A DNA stretch of 64,000 nucleotides from UBA6522 sp965262365 (GTDB lineage Bacteria > Pseudomonadota > Gammaproteobacteria > Steroidobacterales > Rariloculaceae): contig OZ253541.1 of the NCBI GenBank assembly GCA_965262365.1, forward strand, positions 2,976,001 through 3,040,000, written 5' to 3'. Shown piece by piece: positions 25,267 to 33,332 of the stretch. The notes beneath the pieces are model-generated. The model saw nothing but the letters and a program-made list of their open reading frames with translations, was not told the origin of the DNA and did no database searches. A program made the position numbers and the translations under genes. Position 1 is the first letter of the stretch. Each line of letters begins with the position of its first letter.

Positions 25267-26604
25267 TCAAAATTTATATAACAATATCAGACTGTTACAA
25301 TAGCCATCAGAGCGATGGAAACAATCGGCCGCTGAATCCTTGGTCACCACAAGGTCCATGATGATGCGGTCGTCCGGGGTGATCTGCGGTGTCACCGACA
25401 AGCTGAGCACGGCTTCCTTGAACTGGGTCGTGGTAGCACCGCTGGACGAGGACTCCTGGTAGGGAATCTCCGTACCCTGTTCGATACGCGCCTGCTTCTG
25501 GTTTGCCGTGATGATGCGGGGCATGGAAACAATGCGTCCGTTGCCCTCGGCCTGTATCGCAGACAGTTCCAGGTCCAGCAGGTAGTCCGGCCGCAGAATC
25601 GCCAGTGCAAGCCGTCCGGCGGGATTGGCGACCGGAAGGTTGACGTTGTAGCGCTGGTCGATTGGAGGCATGACGCCCGCAAGCGGTGCTGCCGGATTTG
25701 CAATGCCGTCGAAGGCAGCGCCGGCCAACGACTCGATGCCTGCTCCGGTGCCGGTCACCGCGATCAGTCCATCGTCGGCTGCCGCACCCACCACCGTGGC
25801 CCCAAGACGCACGCCCAGGTCGCGCCGGTAGTCGTTGTTGACGATGACGATTCGCGATTCGATCAGCACCTGACGGACGGGCTTGTCCAGCCTTGACACC
25901 AACCCCTGGATGTCCGCAATGCGATCGGCAACGTCCTGAACCAGCAAGGTATTGGTTCGTTCATCGATGGTCACGCTGCCGCGGGTGGAGATCAGCGGAT
26001 TCTGGCCACCGCCGAGGATCAGGTTCGCCAGGTCCGCAGCCTTGGCGTAGTTGATCTGCAAGTAACGTGTGTGCAACGGCTCCTGCTGCTGTCGTTGGAG
26101 CCGTTCGTCCAGCGCGGCCTGCTCCCGGGCGGCGAGTTCCTCGGTCGGTGCGACGACGATCACGTTGCCGTTGCGGCGCATGCCCAGGCCCTTGGTCGTC
26201 AGGATGATGTCGAGGACCTGGTCCCACGGCACATCACGCAATTGCAGCGTAATGCTGCTTTGCACCGAATCGCTGACGACCAGGTTCACGCCGCCGGTCT
26301 CGGCCAGCAGTTGCAGCACGGCGCGGATTGCGATGTCCTGGAAATTCAGCGACAACCGTTCGCCGGTAAAGCGCGGTTCGTCCGTGGCCGAGCCCGGGAC
26401 ATCCGCCGGCATCGGCGGAGCCGATTCGGGTTCGTTATCCGCCGCCACCGGCGCAGTGCCTTGCGCCGGCGTCTCGGGTTCGGCGTCACCCGCCGGGGAC
26501 TGGGCCAGCGCTCCAACCGTCGTGCACATGGCGATCCACGTCACCGATACGCATGCCCACCGCAATGCCCGGAGTCTGTGCCACTGAGTGTTCTTCACGT
26601 CCAT
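25267..26604 (-). CDS. pilQ: Type IV pilus secretin PilQ, C-terminally truncated
   Basis: A 445-residue secretin with a signal peptide (cleavage near LAQSPAG), an acidic Pro-rich linker, the STN domain beginning RFTGERLSLNFQDIAIRAVL, an N1/KH-like domain and most of the secretin barrel. Two parts are missing. The AMIN domains usual at the N-terminus are absent. After RIIMDLVVTKDS the expected last 80 or so residues of the barrel (the VPxLGDIPxLGxLF and ELLIFITP blocks) are replaced by a short, Cys-rich, AT-rich tail ending in LILLYKF. The break coincides with the island border near 25.33 kb, so the outer-membrane pore is probably non-functional. It is the last gene of pilMNOPQ. Confidence 0.9.
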   Translation of the reverse strand: MDVKNTQWHRLRALRWACVSVTWIAMCTTVGALAQSPAGDAEPETPAQGTAPVAADNEPESAPPMPADVPGSATDEPRFTGERLSLNFQDIAIRAVLQLLAETGGVNLVVSDSVQSSITLQLRDVPWDQVLDIILTTKGLGMRRNGNVIVVAPTEELAAREQAALDERLQRQQQEPLHTRYLQINYAKAADLANLILGGGQNPLISTRGSVTIDERTNTLLVQDVADRIADIQGLVSRLDKPVRQVLIESRIVIVNNDYRRDLGVRLGATVVGAAADDGLIAVTGTGAGIESLAGAAFDGIANPAAPLAGVMPPIDQRYNVNLPVANPAGRLALAILRPDYLLDLELSAIQAEGNGRIVSMPRIITANQKQARIEQGTEIPYQESSSSGATTTQFKEAVLSLSVTPQITPDDRIIMDLVVTKDSAADCFHRSDGYCNSLILLYKF

Positions 26605-26628
26605 TTACCCGCTCGCCAGGAATAATGA

Positions 26629-27147
26629 TCAGTCGGCCAGAGCAATCGCGGCCGGTCGTGGCAGAAAACCGCCGTTTCCGTCCGCGACCAGTTCCACCAG
26701 TTGCACTTCCCTTTCGGAGATGCTCGTCACCTGGCCGTGGTTGCGCCCCAGGTAATCTCCCGTGGCCACTCGGTGCAACAACCCTTCCGGCGTTCGCATC
26801 AGACCGTACAACCCCGCTTCGGAACGCAGCGAACCGACCATTCGCAACGCGTCAAGGGAGTAGTGTTCGAGAAATTCCCGCTCACGGTCAAGGTCCGGAC
26901 CGGGCCCTGCGCCGACCCCGCCGGCATCCTCTGCGCCGGGCGCAAGCGGCGCAAACGGCGACCGCCGTCCCGCGGCAACGTAACTGAACGACTCCGGGTG
27001 CTGGAATTGCGGTAGTGCCTCCAGGGGAACTCCCGGCCGGGCCTTGACCTCGCCCAGCCAGGCAGCCAGGTCGTCCGGCTCGCTGCCACAGGAAACCACC
27101 GCCGCCGCAACCAGCGCGCCAGCCAGCGGGAATCGTCGGATCCTCAC
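26629..27147 (-). CDS. pilP: Type IV pilus lipoprotein PilP
   Basis: A 172-residue inner-membrane lipoprotein with a signal peptide ending in a VVSC lipobox (Cys20). The C-terminal beta domain shows SLDALRMVGSL and ATGDYLGRNHGQVTSISERE, the PilP hallmark, and an RRSPFAP block precedes it. PilP links the PilMNO inner platform to the PilQ secretin. It overlaps pilO by 4 bases. Confidence 0.92.
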   Translation of the reverse strand: MRIRRFPLAGALVAAAVVSCGSEPDDLAAWLGEVKARPGVPLEALPQFQHPESFSYVAAGRRSPFAPLAPGAEDAGGVGAGPGPDLDREREFLEHYSLDALRMVGSLRSEAGLYGLMRTPEGLLHRVATGDYLGRNHGQVTSISEREVQLVELVADGNGGFLPRPAAIALAD

Positions 27148-27749
27148 GGCGGACCCTCGCCATTTTCCAGGTGGCGGTAGGTCCTGGCGGTGACATCCAG
27201 TACCAGTTCACCCGGCTCGGCGTCGTCCAGCGGTCGGATGTGAACGTCGTGCAGGGTGACCAGGCGCGGGATCGCGGCGATATCGCTGACGAAGCGGCCG
27301 AGTTGGTGAAAATCGCCCGAGAGGCGCATGTTGACGGCCAGATCGGCGTAGAACTCCCGGCGCTCTTCCTCCATCGGTTGGAACAGCAGTTCCTCCAGAC
27401 CGGCGTTCAGACCTGCCTGGGAAATGTCCGCCAACAAGCCGGGAATCTCCGTCGTGGCGGATAATCGGTCAAGCACAGCGCCGAACGAGCTCTCGATCTC
27501 GGCAAGCTGCGCCCGGTATCGATCCAGGTGCACCGCTTGCCGTTGTCCCTGCTCGAAGCGGCTCCGCAAATCGACTTCCTCACGTTCCGCGGACCGCAAC
27601 AGCGCAAATTCCGCGTCGACCGCAAACATCCGGGTCCCAAAGACGACAACCGCCACCAGGGCCGCCATCACCGCGGCGGCGCGCAGGCTCGGCGGCCAGC
27701 GCCCGGGATCGCTCACATTCAACGAACGCAGTTGATCGGTCAGCCTCAT
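27144..27749 (-). CDS. pilO: Type IV pilus assembly protein PilO
   Basis: The 201-residue protein has a single N-terminal transmembrane helix (AAAVMAALVAVVVFGTRMF), a coiled coil, and a ferredoxin-like periplasmic domain with FQPMEEERREFYADLAVNMR followed by LSGDFHQLGRFVSDIAAIPR, a very characteristic PilO block. It pairs with PilN in the alignment complex. Position between pilN and pilP in a continuous operon confirms the call. Confidence 0.94.
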   Translation of the reverse strand: MRLTDQLRSLNVSDPGRWPPSLRAAAVMAALVAVVVFGTRMFAVDAEFALLRSAEREEVDLRSRFEQGQRQAVHLDRYRAQLAEIESSFGAVLDRLSATTEIPGLLADISQAGLNAGLEELLFQPMEEERREFYADLAVNMRLSGDFHQLGRFVSDIAAIPRLVTLHDVHIRPLDDAEPGELVLDVTARTYRHLENGEGPP

Positions 27750-27767
27750 TTCTCGATGAGCCTCATT

Positions 27768-28331
27768 TCAAGGGTCCTCTCCTGCCGGAGCCTGCTCCAT
27801 GACGATGGTGAATCGTGCGCCTCGCACAACCCCCTCCGCGGCCGATTCCACCAATTCGAGCCTGGGCTGCTGCAACCATCTCGAGGCGTCGATATTTCGC
27901 ATCAATGCCGCGACTCGACTGCTTGACTCGGCCAATCCGTCAAGGACGATGCGATCGCCCGCCTGGTCGATTTCCACCAATTGCACGCCGGCAGGGAGAA
28001 TTTCCACCGCTTCGTCGAACAGGTGCACCACCAGCGACCGCGTGCGTTGCAGTTCGACAATGATTCGCGTGCGCGCCAGCAGATTCTCCCTGCGGGCCTC
28101 CAGCCGTGCGAGTTCCTCGAGCTGGCGATCAAGACGCTCGATCTCACCACGAATCATCTGGTTGCGAGCACGCTGATCTGCGAGCAGGCCTTGAACGGTC
28201 AGCTTGGTACCGTAAACGGAAGCCCCGCCGGCAATTGCCGCGATGCACAGGGCGAACAGGAATCGCTGCTGCCGTTTGCGCCGCTGCTCCTCCCGCCAGG
28301 GCAACAGGTTGACTCTGGTGTCCTGTCTCAC
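27768..28331 (-). CDS. pilN: Type IV pilus assembly protein PilN
   Basis: The 187-residue protein opens with the PilM-binding motif VNLLPWREEQRRKR, followed by one transmembrane helix (FALCIAAIAGGASVYGTKL), a coiled coil and a periplasmic domain with LPAGVQLVEIDQAGDRIVLD. The N-terminal motif docks into cytoplasmic PilM. It lies 18 bases upstream of pilO and 7 bases after pilM. Confidence 0.94.
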   Translation of the reverse strand: MRQDTRVNLLPWREEQRRKRQQRFLFALCIAAIAGGASVYGTKLTVQGLLADQRARNQMIRGEIERLDRQLEELARLEARRENLLARTRIIVELQRTRSLVVHLFDEAVEILPAGVQLVEIDQAGDRIVLDGLAESSSRVAALMRNIDASRWLQQPRLELVESAAEGVVRGARFTIVMEQAPAGEDP

Positions 28332-28338
28332 AAGTTTC

Positions 28339-29400
28339 TCAGTCGAAGTTCCTCAAGGCCAGCCCGCACGCCGTCATCAACCCGGTATCGCCGCCGCGCA
28401 CGCCCTGAGCCTCGGCCTTCGCGGAGACGCTCACGTGGCCAAGCGGGTCGACGATCTGGGTGGGAATACCCAGCCGTGTCGCAACGGCATCGGCAACGCC
28501 CGGAATCCTGGCGCAGCCACCGCCGACAAGGACCTGCACGGGCTGACCGGCGCTGCTGTGGGATGCCTGAAAGAACTGCAGCGAACGACTGACCTGGTGC
28601 GCCATGTCCTGCCGAAATCCATCGAGCAAGTCGGCGACATCGCTCTTCGGCGAGTCGCCCGCCTGTTTCGCCCGCTCCGCCTCCGCCGCGTTGAGGCCAT
28701 ACCGTTCCATGATCTCCTCGGTGAGCTGCTGCCCACCGAATGCGAAGTCGCGCGTGTAGACAAGCTTGCGATCGGACAAGGCGTTGAAAGTCGTGGTGAC
28801 GGCACCGAATTCCACCACCGCGATCGACTGTCTCAACCCGCCGCCAATCATCTGATGGGTCAGCAGTCGACACGCGCGCTCCAGCGCATGCGGCTCCGGT
28901 TCCACCACCCGTGCCTCCAGGCCCCCGATCCGCAATGCTCGCTGCCGTTGGCTGACGTGCACGGACCGTGCAGCCACCAGCAGGACATCGAGCATGCCCG
29001 GCGCAACCTCGCTGGATCCCACCAGGCCGAAATCCAGGTTCGCTTCCTCGATGGGGAACGGCAGAAACTGTTCCGCTTGAAACGCTGCGTGCGCTTGCAT
29101 TTCATCGTCACTCAATTGGCCCGGAATGCGAGTCATGCGGGAAACCACCGCATCGCCGGCAATGGCCACCGCCGCCTCGCGACTTCGGGTACCGGAGCGC
29201 CTGAGTGCTCGGCGCACCGCCTTGGCGACCGCCTCCATATCGACAATGTCCGTTGCGTCCATCGAGTCGGGGGGAATCGGTTCCCGGGCATAGGTTTCTA
29301 TACGGTAGCTCTCGCCGCTTTGCGCCAGTTCAACCAGTTTCACCGCGCTTCTCGACATGTCCACACCCAAAATGGGTCGTTTTGCCCGGCTTGAGAACAC
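28339..29400 (-). CDS. pilM: Type IV pilus actin-like ATPase PilM
   Basis: A 353-residue cytoplasmic protein of the actin/FtsA superfamily. It has the phosphate-1 loop ILGVDMSRSAVKLVELAQSG near the start, AVVEFGAVTTTFNALSD as the second phosphate loop, and VLVGGGCARIPGVADAVATR as the adenosine motif. It recruits PilN and starts the pilMNOPQ operon. It is divergent from mrcA, as in many gammaproteobacteria; the intergenic space of about 235 bases must hold both promoters. Confidence 0.95.
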   Translation of the reverse strand: MFSSRAKRPILGVDMSRSAVKLVELAQSGESYRIETYAREPIPPDSMDATDIVDMEAVAKAVRRALRRSGTRSREAAVAIAGDAVVSRMTRIPGQLSDDEMQAHAAFQAEQFLPFPIEEANLDFGLVGSSEVAPGMLDVLLVAARSVHVSQRQRALRIGGLEARVVEPEPHALERACRLLTHQMIGGGLRQSIAVVEFGAVTTTFNALSDRKLVYTRDFAFGGQQLTEEIMERYGLNAAEAERAKQAGDSPKSDVADLLDGFRQDMAHQVSRSLQFFQASHSSAGQPVQVLVGGGCARIPGVADAVATRLGIPTQIVDPLGHVSVSAKAEAQGVRGGDTGLMTACGLALRNFD

Positions 29401-29636
29401 GACAACCCCCTCAAGCGGGCCCTGTTGAGTTAGAATTCACAAAGATGCTCGAAGTGCCCATGTATCCTCTTTCCTGGATTGCACGTCATGCGGTCGGCGC
29501 CGGTACCAGAACCAAAGGTTATGCGAGCGGTCAAAGGAACACCGCACCCAAACCTGGGCAATAGGTATCGATTGTGAGCGCAGACGGCGGCAAACAGCGG
29601 AGGCGCTGGGCACAGGCAAGCGAAAGAGGCCCGGCG

Positions 29637-32150
29637 ATGCGCAGGTACGCGAGACTCTCAGGCGCCCTTGGAGCCCTCGTGTGCGCGGGAATGCTCGGCG
29701 CCGGCGCACTCGTTTCCGGGGGCTACTTCTATGTCGCTCCGGGACTTCCCCAGGCCGAAGAGTTGCGCGACGTTCGCGTTCAGATTCCCCTGTCCATCTA
29801 CAGCCGCGATGGCCGGCTGATGTCCCAGTTCGGTGAACGGCGTACGCCGGTTGCCATCGAGAACATCCCGCCGTTGATGATCCAGGCCGTGCTGGCGGCC
29901 GAAGACGATCGCTTTTTCGAGCACCCCGGCATCGACTTCCAGGGCACGGTGCGGGCGATCCTGCTTTTCGTTCTCAACGCCGGCGAACGCAACCAGGGCG
30001 GCAGCACCATCACCCAGCAAATCGCCCGGCAGTATTTTCTTACCCGGGATCGAACGCTGGTGCGAAAATTCAAGGAGTGGATTCTGGCGCTTCGCATCGA
30101 GCGGGAATTCACCAAGCAGGAAATTCTCGACATCTTCCTGAATACCACTTTCTTCGGCCAGCACGCCCACGGGGTGGCAGCCGCCGCACAGACCTACTTC
30201 GGCAAGCCTCTCGGCGATATCAGCCTGTCGGATGCGGCCATCATTGCCGGAATTCCCCGCGGACCCTCCATCTTCAACCCGATCACCAGCCCCGAAGCGG
30301 CGATGCAACGCCGGGCCTACGTGCTGCGCCGCATGCGCGAACTCGGGTTTATTTCCACCGACCGGCAGCGGCAGGCGCTGGCGGTTCCCGTTGACGGCCA
30401 GCATCACGGTCCCCAGCAGCAGTTGGACGCGCCCTACGTGGCGGAAATGGTGCGTGGGGAGATGATCCGCCGCTTCGGTCTCGCGGCCTACACCGCCGGC
30501 CTCAAGGTCACGACGACCATCGACAGCCGCCTGCAGCGCGCCGCCGACGACGCGCTGCGGGGCGCCTTGATCGATTACGACGAACGCCATGGGTATCGAG
30601 GCCCGCTGGCGCGAATTCCGGCCGATGCGTATGCGCCCGCGTCAGCCAACGACTCCGGGGGCGAATCCGGCGGAATCGAAGCGGCCGGCGGCGAGAAACC
30701 CGAATCCACCTGGCGCGCATTGCTGGCTGACTATGAGCCGGTCGCAGGTTATCGCACGGGCCTGGTGACAGGCGTGGAGCCGATTCGCGCCATGGTGTAT
30801 TTCGAAGATTTGGGTCTCGTGCCCGTGGAATTGGAGTCGGCGGGATGGGCCGCACCCTACGTTGATGACAACCGGACCGGAAACGCGCCGCGCAGCGTGG
30901 CGGACGTGCTCGCTCCCGGCGAAATCGTGCGCTTTCGAGAGACCGAGACGGGCCATTTGCGTCTGGGCCAGGTACCGGAAGCACAGGGAGCCCTGGTCGC
31001 ATTGGATCCGATCGACGGCGCCGTGACTGCGCTTTCCGGCGGCTTCGATTTCTTTCTCAGCAATTTCAACCGCGTGACGCAGTCCCGGCGCCAACCGGGA
31101 TCGTCCTTCAAGCCCTTTGTCTATTCGGCGGCACTGGACCGCGGCTTCACGGCAGCCTCCATCTTCAACGACGCGCCGATCGTGCAGCCGAGTTCGGAAC
31201 TTGAAGGGTTCTGGCGGCCGACGAACTATTCGGAAGGGTTCAATGGCCCGACCAGACTCCGCGAAGCACTGATCAAATCGCTCAACCTTGTCTCCGTACG
31301 CGTCATGCAACAGGCCGGCATCTCCCATACGGTCGACTACGTGCGACGATTCGGGTTCGACGAGTTGGCCGCGCCGATGAATCCCTCCATGTCGCTGGGC
31401 GCCGGGGGCGTGGCGCCCCTGGATCTGGCCGGCGGCTATGCGGCATTGGCCAATGGCGGCTACTTCGTCAGGCCCTACCTTATCGAAAAGGTCGAGGACG
31501 CCGACGGGGAGACGCTTTTCGCCGCGGCACCCGCCCTGGCGTGCGCGCTCTGCGAGGAACAGGAACCGCTTGAACCAGAGCTATTGGAGTCGATCACCGA
31601 CATTTACGGCACCCGCGCTCCGGCATCGCGCATCGCGGATGCGCAGAACGTATACCTGATGAACGACATGCTGGCGGACGTGGTACGGCGGGGCACCGGC
31701 GCGCGCGCATACCGGGAACTGGGGCGGACAGACCTGCGAGGCAAGACCGGCACCACCAACGACCGCCGCGACGCCTGGTTCGCCGGATTCAACGGCGATA
31801 TCGTTGCCGCCGCATGGGTTGGCTTCGACCAGGAGCGCTCGTTGGGAAGCGGCGAACAAGGCGCGCGCACCGCACTTCCGATGTGGATCGAGTTCATGCG
31901 CGAAGCCCTGGACAGGCGTCCGCTGAACAGCATGGAGCGCCCCCCTGGCATCATCGATGTGCGCATCGATCCAGCCACGGGATTGGCGGCGAGCAGCCTT
32001 GAGGCAAGCGTATTCGAAAAATTCAGGATGGAGTACGCACCGAAGGCTCCGGCGCCTCGAATCCAGGCCCCCCAGGCACCCGCGGAAACGCTGACGGGCA
32101 GTCCAATGCCGAACACGGTTGAAGTCGTTGAACCGGAACGGATTTTCTAG
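29637..32150 (+). CDS. mrcA: Penicillin-binding protein 1A (bifunctional)
   Basis: An 837-residue class A PBP with an N-terminal membrane anchor (LGALVCAGMLGAGALVSGGY). The glycosyltransferase domain is complete: AEDDRFFEHPGID, GGSTITQQIARQYFL and ILDIFLNTTFFGQ. After an OB-like insert comes the transpeptidase with S489-S-F-K, SLN in KSLNLVSVRVMQQ, and KTGTT in RGKTGTTNDRRDAWF. It polymerises and cross-links peptidoglycan. I chose ATG 29637 because AAAGAGG lies about 8 bases upstream; a GTG at 29574 would add 21 residues that lack such a signal. Confidence 0.95.
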   Translation: MRRYARLSGALGALVCAGMLGAGALVSGGYFYVAPGLPQAEELRDVRVQIPLSIYSRDGRLMSQFGERRTPVAIENIPPLMIQAVLAAEDDRFFEHPGIDFQGTVRAILLFVLNAGERNQGGSTITQQIARQYFLTRDRTLVRKFKEWILALRIEREFTKQEILDIFLNTTFFGQHAHGVAAAAQTYFGKPLGDISLSDAAIIAGIPRGPSIFNPITSPEAAMQRRAYVLRRMRELGFISTDRQRQALAVPVDGQHHGPQQQLDAPYVAEMVRGEMIRRFGLAAYTAGLKVTTTIDSRLQRAADDALRGALIDYDERHGYRGPLARIPADAYAPASANDSGGESGGIEAAGGEKPESTWRALLADYEPVAGYRTGLVTGVEPIRAMVYFEDLGLVPVELESAGWAAPYVDDNRTGNAPRSVADVLAPGEIVRFRETETGHLRLGQVPEAQGALVALDPIDGAVTALSGGFDFFLSNFNRVTQSRRQPGSSFKPFVYSAALDRGFTAASIFNDAPIVQPSSELEGFWRPTNYSEGFNGPTRLREALIKSLNLVSVRVMQQAGISHTVDYVRRFGFDELAAPMNPSMSLGAGGVAPLDLAGGYAALANGGYFVRPYLIEKVEDADGETLFAAAPALACALCEEQEPLEPELLESITDIYGTRAPASRIADAQNVYLMNDMLADVVRRGTGARAYRELGRTDLRGKTGTTNDRRDAWFAGFNGDIVAAAWVGFDQERSLGSGEQGARTALPMWIEFMREALDRRPLNSMERPPGIIDVRIDPATGLAASSLEASVFEKFRMEYAPKAPAPRIQAPQAPAETLTGSPMPNTVEVVEPERIF

Positions 32151-32179
32151 CATCTGGTCCAATGGGGGAGCCAATCGCC

Positions 32180-32773
32180 ATGACGACCTCCGAGACGCTA
32201 CGCGAGCGACTGGCGCAGGAAGCTGCCCGGCTCATGATCGAACACGGCATCCGGGACTACGGACTTGCCAAACGCAAGGCCGCCCGTCGCCTGGGCGTGC
32301 GAGTCGCGTGGGCGCTTCCGGGCAACGCCGAGATCGATGCGAGAGTAACCGAGTGGCAGCAGCTTTTCGAACCGGAAGACCATGACCGCCGACTCCGGGA
32401 GCTTCGCAGCCTGGCGCTGGAAGTCATGGACGCCCTTTCATGGTTCAACCCGCGCCTCGCGGGACCCGTGTTGAGCGGCGCGATCAACGTGAACTCGCCC
32501 ATTGAACTGCATCTTTTTGCCGATGCTCCGGAAGATGTGGCGCTCTCGCTCGACGCCTGGGGAAAAACCTACCGGGACTGTCAGCGCCGCTATCGCTATA
32601 ACGGCAGTGGAGCCGTATTCATTCCCGGCTTTCGCTTCAATATTCGCGGCCAGCAAGTCGATGCGCTGGTATTCCCGGAAAAGGGCCTGAGGCAGGCGCC
32701 GATGAGCCCGGTTGACCGTCGTCCCATGTCCCGGGCGAGCGGGGCCAGAGTCCGGGACCTGTTGGAGCAATAG
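32180..32773 (+). CDS. Conserved hypothetical protein, nucleotidyltransferase-like
   Basis: A 197-residue protein starting at ATG 32180 behind GGGGGAG (spacing 9). The N-terminal helical half has HGIRDYGLAKRKAARRLGV. The second half, RLAGPVLSGAINVNSPIELH followed by LFADAPEDVALSLDAWG, resembles the small nucleotidyltransferase-like family often found near mrcA-type loci in Pseudomonas relatives. The GS-x-D active-site pair of true nucleotidyltransferases is not clear, so activity is doubtful. Confidence 0.6.
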   Translation: MTTSETLRERLAQEAARLMIEHGIRDYGLAKRKAARRLGVRVAWALPGNAEIDARVTEWQQLFEPEDHDRRLRELRSLALEVMDALSWFNPRLAGPVLSGAINVNSPIELHLFADAPEDVALSLDAWGKTYRDCQRRYRYNGSGAVFIPGFRFNIRGQQVDALVFPEKGLRQAPMSPVDRRPMSRASGARVRDLLEQ

Positions 32774-32780
32774 CGTTACC

Positions 32781-33332
32781 TTGTCTACTCGGACTTCCCC
32801 GGTCGTGCAGCATCGATGGTGCCTGGTCGCACTGTTTCTCTGTGCCTCTACAGCCGCACAGGAATCCGTTACGGACAATTTCGTCGTCGGGACCGCCCAG
32901 AACCGCGAGGTTGTCGTCTTGCCGTCTGCGGCGGCTACGACGCAGCTCGCAACCGCGTCCGGAACGATGCTCGCTCAATCCTTCGAGACCGACTCGGCAC
33001 GCATCCACACCGTGACGTTCGAAGGCGAAACGTTCCGGGCATCCACACCCATGGAAGGACCCACGTCACGAATCGTATTCGATCCGGCCCAGCGCAAGTT
33101 TGTGGCACTGTTGCCGAGTATCCGTGTGGAACTTGACGATTTCTCCGGACTGGACTCCATCGCGGACAGCCTTGGTGCGGTCAGAGCGACGCCATTTGAA
33201 AGCCTGGGCTTTGCCGTCATCGAGTTGCCGGGGGCGATGCACCCGGTGGAGGCCATCGAAATACTGAGCAGGCTGCCCGAAGTTGGCGAGGCGTCGCTGC
33301 GCCTTCGTGGACCGCAGATCTACCTGTGGTAG
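32781..33332 (+). CDS. Secreted protein resembling a subtilase prodomain
   Basis: About 183 residues from TTG 32781 (start uncertain; GTG 32805 also fits). A signal peptide is clear: HRWCLVALFLCASTAAQES. The C-terminal part, AVRATPFESLGFAVIELPGA, then AIEILSRLPEVGEASLRLRG, has the pattern of an S8 protease inhibitor/prodomain (LGxxVxELP, x-x-A-I-x-x-L-x-x-x-P-x-V). It overlaps the following S8 protease gene by 7 bases, and that protease does not show an obvious prodomain of its own. I infer that this product acts on the protease as a separately encoded prodomain or inhibitor. Confidence 0.55.
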   Translation: MSTRTSPVVQHRWCLVALFLCASTAAQESVTDNFVVGTAQNREVVVLPSAAATTQLATASGTMLAQSFETDSARIHTVTFEGETFRASTPMEGPTSRIVFDPAQRKFVALLPSIRVELDDFSGLDSIADSLGAVRATPFESLGFAVIELPGAMHPVEAIEILSRLPEVGEASLRLRGPQIYLW

